From Gammaproteobacteria bacterium (lineage in GTDB: Bacteria; Pseudomonadota; Gammaproteobacteria; Steroidobacterales; GCA-2729495), in contig JAUIEY010000054.1 of the NCBI GenBank assembly GCA_030429685.1, positions 1 to 10,250 on the forward strand: DNA of 10,250 bases. Reading direction: 5' to 3'. Below are positions 5,529 through 10,250 of this stretch, in pieces. Each line of letters opens with the position of its first letter. Position 1 is the stretch's first letter. The translations under genes and the position numbers were made by a program. The notes beneath the pieces are model-generated. The model did no database searches, was not told where the DNA came from, and saw only the letters and a program-made list of their open reading frames with translations.

Positions 5529-8500
5529 TCAGCGCCGTGGCTCTGCCGTCGCTGCTTCGGCTTCATCAATACTGCGCCGGAGCAGTGCGACCATGACGCG
5601 TACGTTGGGCTCCAGCACCATGCTGTCATGGTTGCCGGGTACTTCATACACATCAATATTGCGGGCGAACGGCGACCAGCCATTGTCCGCGGAAATAAAG
5701 TTGCGTTCGCTATCAACCAAACGGCCGCCGCTGAGTTCATAGCGAACATCGAGCCGGGGCCGGAACAGCGCAACGTCCACCGGAGCTTCCGGAATGCGGT
5801 ATTTATCGTGGGCCCGAACGAATGCATCACCGATACGCTGGGACTGGAAATTCAGCGCGGTACCTTCTGACATAGTGAACTGTTCGGCCGGGGAACGTTT
5901 CTGCTTTTCCCATTCAATGCGGTCGCGCACCTTCTGCAGCAAAAAGCCGGGGCCCTGTTGCTGTATTCCCTGCAACAGCATGGCAAGTTTGTCTGCCAGG
6001 CTGAAATGGCGCTGCTCGCGCACCGGTGTATCAAGCATTATTACCTTGAGTACGGTTTCGCCCTGGTCCAGCAACTGCCGAGCCATTTCCCAGGCGATCA
6101 GCCCACCGCCGGAAAAACCGCCCAGCAAATAGGGACCGTCCGGCTGAACCTGGCGCATTTCCGCGATGTAGTCCTGCGCCATGGCCTCGAAACTTTCGTG
6201 CGGCTCGGTATCACCGTACAGGCCACGGGCCTGCAGTGCGTAGAACGGCCGTTCCTCACCGAGCAGATGCGCGAGATGACTTAGGTTCAGCACATTGCCG
6301 AACATTCCGGCGACCAGAAACAAGGGTGTTGCTCCCGCCACCGGGCCCGTGTGCATCGGTACAACGTGGCGGAAGCCTTTTTCCGGAGCGTCTGCTGCAG
6401 GCTGTGTAGTGCTGCTCCCGGCAGCTGCGGCGTCCGGCGCGGCGCCGCGGATCAGTTCGCCAAGCCGGGCTATATCGGGCGACTGCATCAGCACAGAGAT
6501 GGGCAATTCGACGTCGTATCGATCCGAAATTTCGTTGAACAGACGCACCGCAATCAGCGAGTGCCCGCCGAGATCGAAAAAGCTGTCGTGTATACCCACG
6601 CCTTCGACGCCCAGCAACCGGCCCCATAAATCTGCCAGTGATTTTTCAATGTCATCACGCGGGGCTTCAAAATCGCTGTCGAGCTCCGGCCGGGCGAACC
6701 GCGCAGCGTCATCCTGCGTGCCCGTCTGCGCCAGCGCGTCGGCCTGACTGAGCAGGTCGGGTAACGGCATTGAACTGATGATCGGTACGGCCGGCAGCGG
6801 CCCCTGCAGCAGACACTGCAATGCCTGAATGCCGGTGTCGCGGCTGATGCCCTGGCGACGATTGTGTTCCAGCGCCTCCTCCATGGGCGTACGGGCACGT
6901 TGCCTTGCGGCTGCCGGGCTGCCGTCCGGGTTGATGCCGGCGGCCGGAGCAGCAGACATCGTCGGCGCGCTGTCCGTCTTGCGCAGGGTGAGTTGCGCAA
7001 CTTCGACCAGGATATTGCCGTCAGTGTCGGCAATCACGACATCGAATGCGGCGAAGTCGTGGGCCGCATCGTTGTTGTTAGCGGGTTTGATCCAGCTTAG
7101 CAATTCGCCCTGTAGCGGCGCGTGATAGCGTATTTTCTGATACGCGATGGGGACCCACAAATTGCTCGCCACGTCCTGCTCGGCATAGCCGGGAATCAGA
7201 TCCATGGCACAGCCGGTGGCAATGTCCAGCAATGCCGGATGCAAGGCAAAGTCCTGCAGATCGGCGGCGAATTCGGGCGCCAGTTCCAGTTGCGCAAGTG
7301 CCTGGCCGGCACCTAGCCGCAGTTCCCGCAGTACCTGCCAGCGCGCCCCGAAACGCAGATGATCTTCCTGCCGGGTGCGCAGTCGCCCGCCACCCGCGGC
7401 GCGGTTTACGGATTCGTTGCAGCGCTGTTCCAGTGCGGTGCGATCCAGCGCTGCCGGTGTTGATGATGCGTTAACCACTACCCGGGCGCCGGCACATTCC
7501 TGCCAGTTGCCGCCGGCTGCGGCAGTGCCCTGTATATCGCCTGCCAGTACTTTGACATCCCAGCGGCCGTTGCCGCCCTGCAGCCGCACCATAAATTCAC
7601 GACTCTGGTCTGCAGCCACAAACAGCGGATTCTGAAATACCAGGTTACGAATTTCCCACGGGGCCGCGACGCCGATCTCGGCAAGCCCGGCACGAATCAG
7701 TTCGATGTAACCGGTGCCGGACAGCAGCGCTTCGCCGCTGGCCAGCCGGTGATCATTCACGACCCAGTCGCTGCTACTGGTCAGTGTGCCTGCCAGCGCA
7801 TGCACATGCGCGACTCCTTCGCGGGAACTGTAGCGGCTGTGCAGCAGCGGGTGCGCGGTCGCCTTTGGCTCGGCGCGCTGCATATCCCGGCTCAGGTTAC
7901 TGCGCAGCGATTCATCGTCACCGGGCGCCACCATGCCGACGTCCTTCCAGATGCCCCAGTTAACCGCGGCAACCGGGTAGGGCCGGCGGCCGTGACAGGC
8001 ACCGGCAAAGGCATTGATAAATGCACTGGCACCGACATAGTCCACCTGCCCCTGTGGCGCAATAAACGCACTGGTGGAAGAAAACAGCAGCATGAAGTCC
8101 AGCTCGGTCGCGCGGAACAGTTCATCAAGGACCATGGTGCCGTATAGCTTGGCGGCAAATACTTCCTCGATCTCCCGCTGACTTTTCAGCTGGATCAGAC
8201 TGTCGCGGACCACACCGGCGGTATGGAATACGCCATTGACCGTGCCAAACTGCTGTGTAACCTCGGCCAGTGCATCCTGCATTTGCTCGGCCACCGTGAC
8301 ATCGGCTGCGAGCGGCAGCACTTCCGCACCCAGCGCTTCCAGATGCAGCACTTGGTTGATGGCCGCGCTGATGGAATCACTGCTGTCGTGATTGTTCAGC
8401 CAGTCATCCCAGTCATCGCGGGCCGGCAAGGGCGTCCTGCCGATCAGCACCAGGCGCGCCTGCCATTCAGTCGCCAGCCAGCCGGCAATTTCGCCGGCGA

Positions 8501-10250
8501 TCCCGCCGAACCCGCCGCTAAGCAGATACACGCCCTTTTGTCTGAGACGGTTCTGGTCTGCGGCAACTGCCTTGCTGCGGCTGATAAAGCGCTGCCAGCG
8601 CACCCCGTCGCGCCAGGCGACCACCCGGTTGCCCGCCGGCGCCTCAAGCTCCGCGCCGAGCGCGACAATGGCGGCAGCTTCCGCGTCGCCATCGGCTCGT
8701 GAGGATTTGCCGCGTTTTGCGGAGCTGTCAGCAAGTTGTACATCGACAAAGCTGCAGCTCAGGTTTGGTAATTCCCTTGGGATTACGCCGCAGGGGCCGA
8801 GCACGGTAGCTTTATCCGGATGCGGCACGGCTTCATCGGCGACCTGCTGGGCGCCATTGCCAATCACCGTCAGGTGCAACCGTGCATCAGTCGGCAGACT
8901 GCGCGCCAGCGCGCGGGCCAGGTAAAACAGCGAGTAAAATCCGTATTCCTGATTGCGGTGCAGGAACGTCGAACCGGGCCGGAAACTGCGATCGCGGGTC
9001 AGCAGCCAGCCGTGCAGAATCCGGTCCGGTAGCAGGTCGTTGGCCGCCAGATCATCTATCAGTTCCTGGTAGCCGGTGCCGCCGGCTTCGGGCGCCAGGG
9101 TGTAATTGTGCCTGTCAACGCGGGCAAAGGTATCGCCGGCACGCACCGTGACGACGGTATTGCCGGCGTCGCGCAATTGCCCGGCGAGCGCAGAGCAAAC
9201 CGGTTCGTCGGTCTGAAATACCAGCCACTTGTGCGGTCCGGTATCTGTTTCCAGCAGACCATGCTGTACCCAGCGCGGTTGCCAGAACCAGTCGGCGATG
9301 GCGGCTGCCGCCATTGGTCGTACCGTGGCGGCGGCTTCCAGTGCCGTTGCGGCGCCGGGTTCGATCCAGTAGCGGGCGTGCTGAAACGGATAGCTGGGCA
9401 GCGGCACTCGCCGGCGTGCAACACTGTGCAACTGATCCAGATCCACAGCGACCCCCAGCGCCCAGAGACGACCGATAACTGTGCGCAGGAAGGTGTAGTC
9501 GTCGACGCTGTCCTTGGGGTGACGCATTGACGGCAATACCCGTTGCGCCGGCGCGTTACCGTTCTGGCGTACACATGATCCGAGTACATGGCCGGGTCCG
9601 ACTTCCAGAAACACGCAGTTGGAATCCTGCAACAGGGTTGCCACGCCATCGGCGAACAGCACCGTGTTGCGCAGATGCGCCACCCAGTATTCCGGATCGC
9701 GGGCCTGTTCATCAGTCAGCCAGTCGCCGCTGCGATTGGAAATAATCGGAATCTGCGGCGCATGCAGCTGTATCTTCTGCAGATAGCTGCGGAATTTGTC
9801 CAGTATGTTTTCGAGTTGCCGGGAGTGGGCAGCGACATCAACGCGAATCCGTTGTGATTCGATGCCGTTTGCCTCGAGGCGCGCGGCAAAAGCATCCAGC
9901 GCGGCCGGTGCGCCCGATACCACCGAAAGTTGCGGCCCGTTGGCCGCCGCCAGGTCAAGATTGTCGCCGGCAAGTTCCCGCACTTCGGCTGCTGACAGGG
10001 GTACGCTCAGCATGCCGCCGGGTGGCGTGGTCTCGAACAACTGGCCACGCAGCAACAGCAGGCCGAGCGCATCCTCAAACGACAGCACGCCGGCAATTGC
10101 GGCGGCGGTGTTCTCACCCATGCTGTGACCGATCAGCGCGGCGGGCTCCACACCTTTCGATTGCCACAGTCGGGTCAGCGCATATTCAACCAGAAAGGTG
10201 AGCGGCAGTTGCGTGGCCGGTTTTTCCAGCGCTGCACTGATTGTTTCGTC
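5529..10250 (-). CDS. Type I polyketide synthase, AT-KR-DH-ACP-TE (5' end beyond window)
   Basis: The frame is open from the right edge to TGA at 5529, giving 1573 visible residues. The GTG at 10151 is internal to the AT domain and is not a start. Domain order: acyltransferase with active-site GHSMGE (Ser codon 10124-10122), a residue pattern usual for malonyl-specific ATs, ending near 9550. Then the KR structural half and Rossmann half (GGFGGIA at about 8516; catalytic region SSTSA...QVDY with Tyr codon 8039-8037). Then a dehydratase with His codon 7751-7749 (DHRLASG) and Asp codon 7226-7224 (HPALLDIATG). Then a linker containing a KR-tail-like segment (about 6890-6764), an ACP with GGHSL (Ser codon 6560-6558), and a thioesterase with GFSGG (Ser 6113-6111), Asp 6032-6030 and His 5630-5628 in GNHD. 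The KS is presumably off the window. It would extend an acyl chain with malonyl units, reduce and dehydrate it, and release it by the TE. Oddities are the KR-before-DH order and Ser in place of the KR tetrad Asn (codon 8027-8025). It is cotranscribed with the PssD/PssE pair. Confidence 0.95.
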   Translation of the reverse strand, partial: DETISAALEKPATQLPLTFLVEYALTRLWQSKGVEPAALIGHSMGENTAAAIAGVLSFEDALGLLLLRGQLFETTPPGGMLSVPLSAAEVRELAGDNLDLAAANGPQLSVVSGAPAALDAFAARLEANGIESQRIRVDVAAHSRQLENILDKFRSYLQKIQLHAPQIPIISNRSGDWLTDEQARDPEYWVAHLRNTVLFADGVATLLQDSNCVFLEVGPGHVLGSCVRQNGNAPAQRVLPSMRHPKDSVDDYTFLRTVIGRLWALGVAVDLDQLHSVARRRVPLPSYPFQHARYWIEPGAATALEAAATVRPMAAAAIADWFWQPRWVQHGLLETDTGPHKWLVFQTDEPVCSALAGQLRDAGNTVVTVRAGDTFARVDRHNYTLAPEAGGTGYQELIDDLAANDLLPDRILHGWLLTRDRSFRPGSTFLHRNQEYGFYSLFYLARALARSLPTDARLHLTVIGNGAQQVADEAVPHPDKATVLGPCGVIPRELPNLSCSFVDVQLADSSAKRGKSSRADGDAEAAAIVALGAELEAPAGNRVVAWRDGVRWQRFISRSKAVAADQNRLRQKGVYLLSGGFGGIAGEIAGWLATEWQARLVLIGRTPLPARDDWDDWLNNHDSSDSISAAINQVLHLEALGAEVLPLAADVTVAEQMQDALAEVTQQFGTVNGVFHTAGVVRDSLIQLKSQREIEEVFAAKLYGTMVLDELFRATELDFMLLFSSTSAFIAPQGQVDYVGASAFINAFAGACHGRRPYPVAAVNWGIWKDVGMVAPGDDESLRSNLSRDMQRAEPKATAHPLLHSRYSSREGVAHVHALAGTLTSSSDWVVNDHRLASGEALLSGTGYIELIRAGLAEIGVAAPWEIRNLVFQNPLFVAADQSREFMVRLQGGNGRWDVKVLAGDIQGTAAAGGNWQECAGARVVVNASSTPAALDRTALEQRCNESVNRAAGGGRLRTRQEDHLRFGARWQVLRELRLGAGQALAQLELAPEFAADLQDFALHPALLDIATGCAMDLIPGYAEQDVASNLWVPIAYQKIRYHAPLQGELLSWIKPANNNDAAHDFAAFDVVIADTDGNILVEVAQLTLRKTDSAPTMSAAPAAGINPDGSPAAARQRARTPMEEALEHNRRQGISRDTGIQALQCLLQGPLPAVPIISSMPLPDLLSQADALAQTGTQDDAARFARPELDSDFEAPRDDIEKSLADLWGRLLGVEGVGIHDSFFDLGGHSLIAVRLFNEISDRYDVELPISVLMQSPDIARLGELIRGAAPDAAAAGSSTTQPAADAPEKGFRHVVPMHTGPVAGATPLFLVAGMFGNVLNLSHLAHLLGEERPFYALQARGLYGDTEPHESFEAMAQDYIAEMRQVQPDGPYLLGGFSGGGLIAWEMARQLLDQGETVLKVIMLDTPVREQRHFSLADKLAMLLQGIQQQGPGFLLQKVRDRIEWEKQKRSPAEQFTMSEGTALNFQSQRIGDAFVRAHDKYRIPEAPVDVALFRPRLDVRYELSGGRLVDSERNFISADNGWSPFARNIDVYEVPGNHDSMVLEPNVRVMVALLRRSIDEAEAATAEPRR

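Noticed and set aside
5510..5830. N-terminal extension of the Alg14-like protein into the PKS gene
   Set aside because: Family members begin at the MKVLAASSGGG motif. The upstream part is an out-of-frame shadow of the thioesterase coding sequence.

Overview
The window comes from a moderately GC-rich, gene-dense bacterial chromosome, about 60% G+C by eye. A Gram-negative, gammaproteobacterium-like host fits best: there is a near-consensus CRP-type operator, a secreted beta-helix protein with a Sec signal peptide, and envelope glycosyltransferases. This is an inference, because no ribosomal or other strongly taxonomic gene is present. No RNA genes, CRISPR arrays, insertion sequences or integration scars were seen.

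Layout: seven genes in three blocks. (1) Positions 1-1958, minus strand: a stand-alone acyl carrier protein (ACP) followed after 6 nt by an FkbH-type HAD phosphatase/acyl-loading enzyme that runs off the left edge. (2) Positions 2199-4641, plus strand: a secreted parallel beta-helix protein, then a GT4-family glycosyltransferase. (3) Positions 10250-4596, minus strand: the C-terminal two-thirds or so of a large type I polyketide synthase (AT-KR-DH-ACP-TE visible; KS presumably beyond the right edge), then an Alg14/PssD-like and an Alg13/PssE-like subunit of a split glycosyltransferase, overlapping by ATGA. Blocks 1 and 2 diverge from a 240-bp control region. It holds a CRP-like palindrome (2105-2126), a sigma70-like promoter placed so that the palindrome is centred about 60 bp upstream of the likely start of transcription, and a 21-bp-phased direct repeat facing the ACP gene. 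Blocks 2 and 3 converge, and their last genes overlap by 46 bp.

Taken together this reads as a surface glycan or glycolipid locus with its own acyl-making machinery. FkbH plus ACP would make a glyceryl-type (or related three-carbon) thioester. The PKS would build and release a reduced acyl chain. PssD/PssE and the GT4 enzyme would transfer sugars, and the beta-helix protein would act outside the cytoplasm on a polysaccharide. That the two halves cooperate is inference from adjacency. The most unusual single feature is the PKS: its dehydratase lies after the ketoreductase, and a segment resembling the usual KR C-terminal tail lies after the dehydratase. The KR active site also has Ser where the tetrad Asn is expected.
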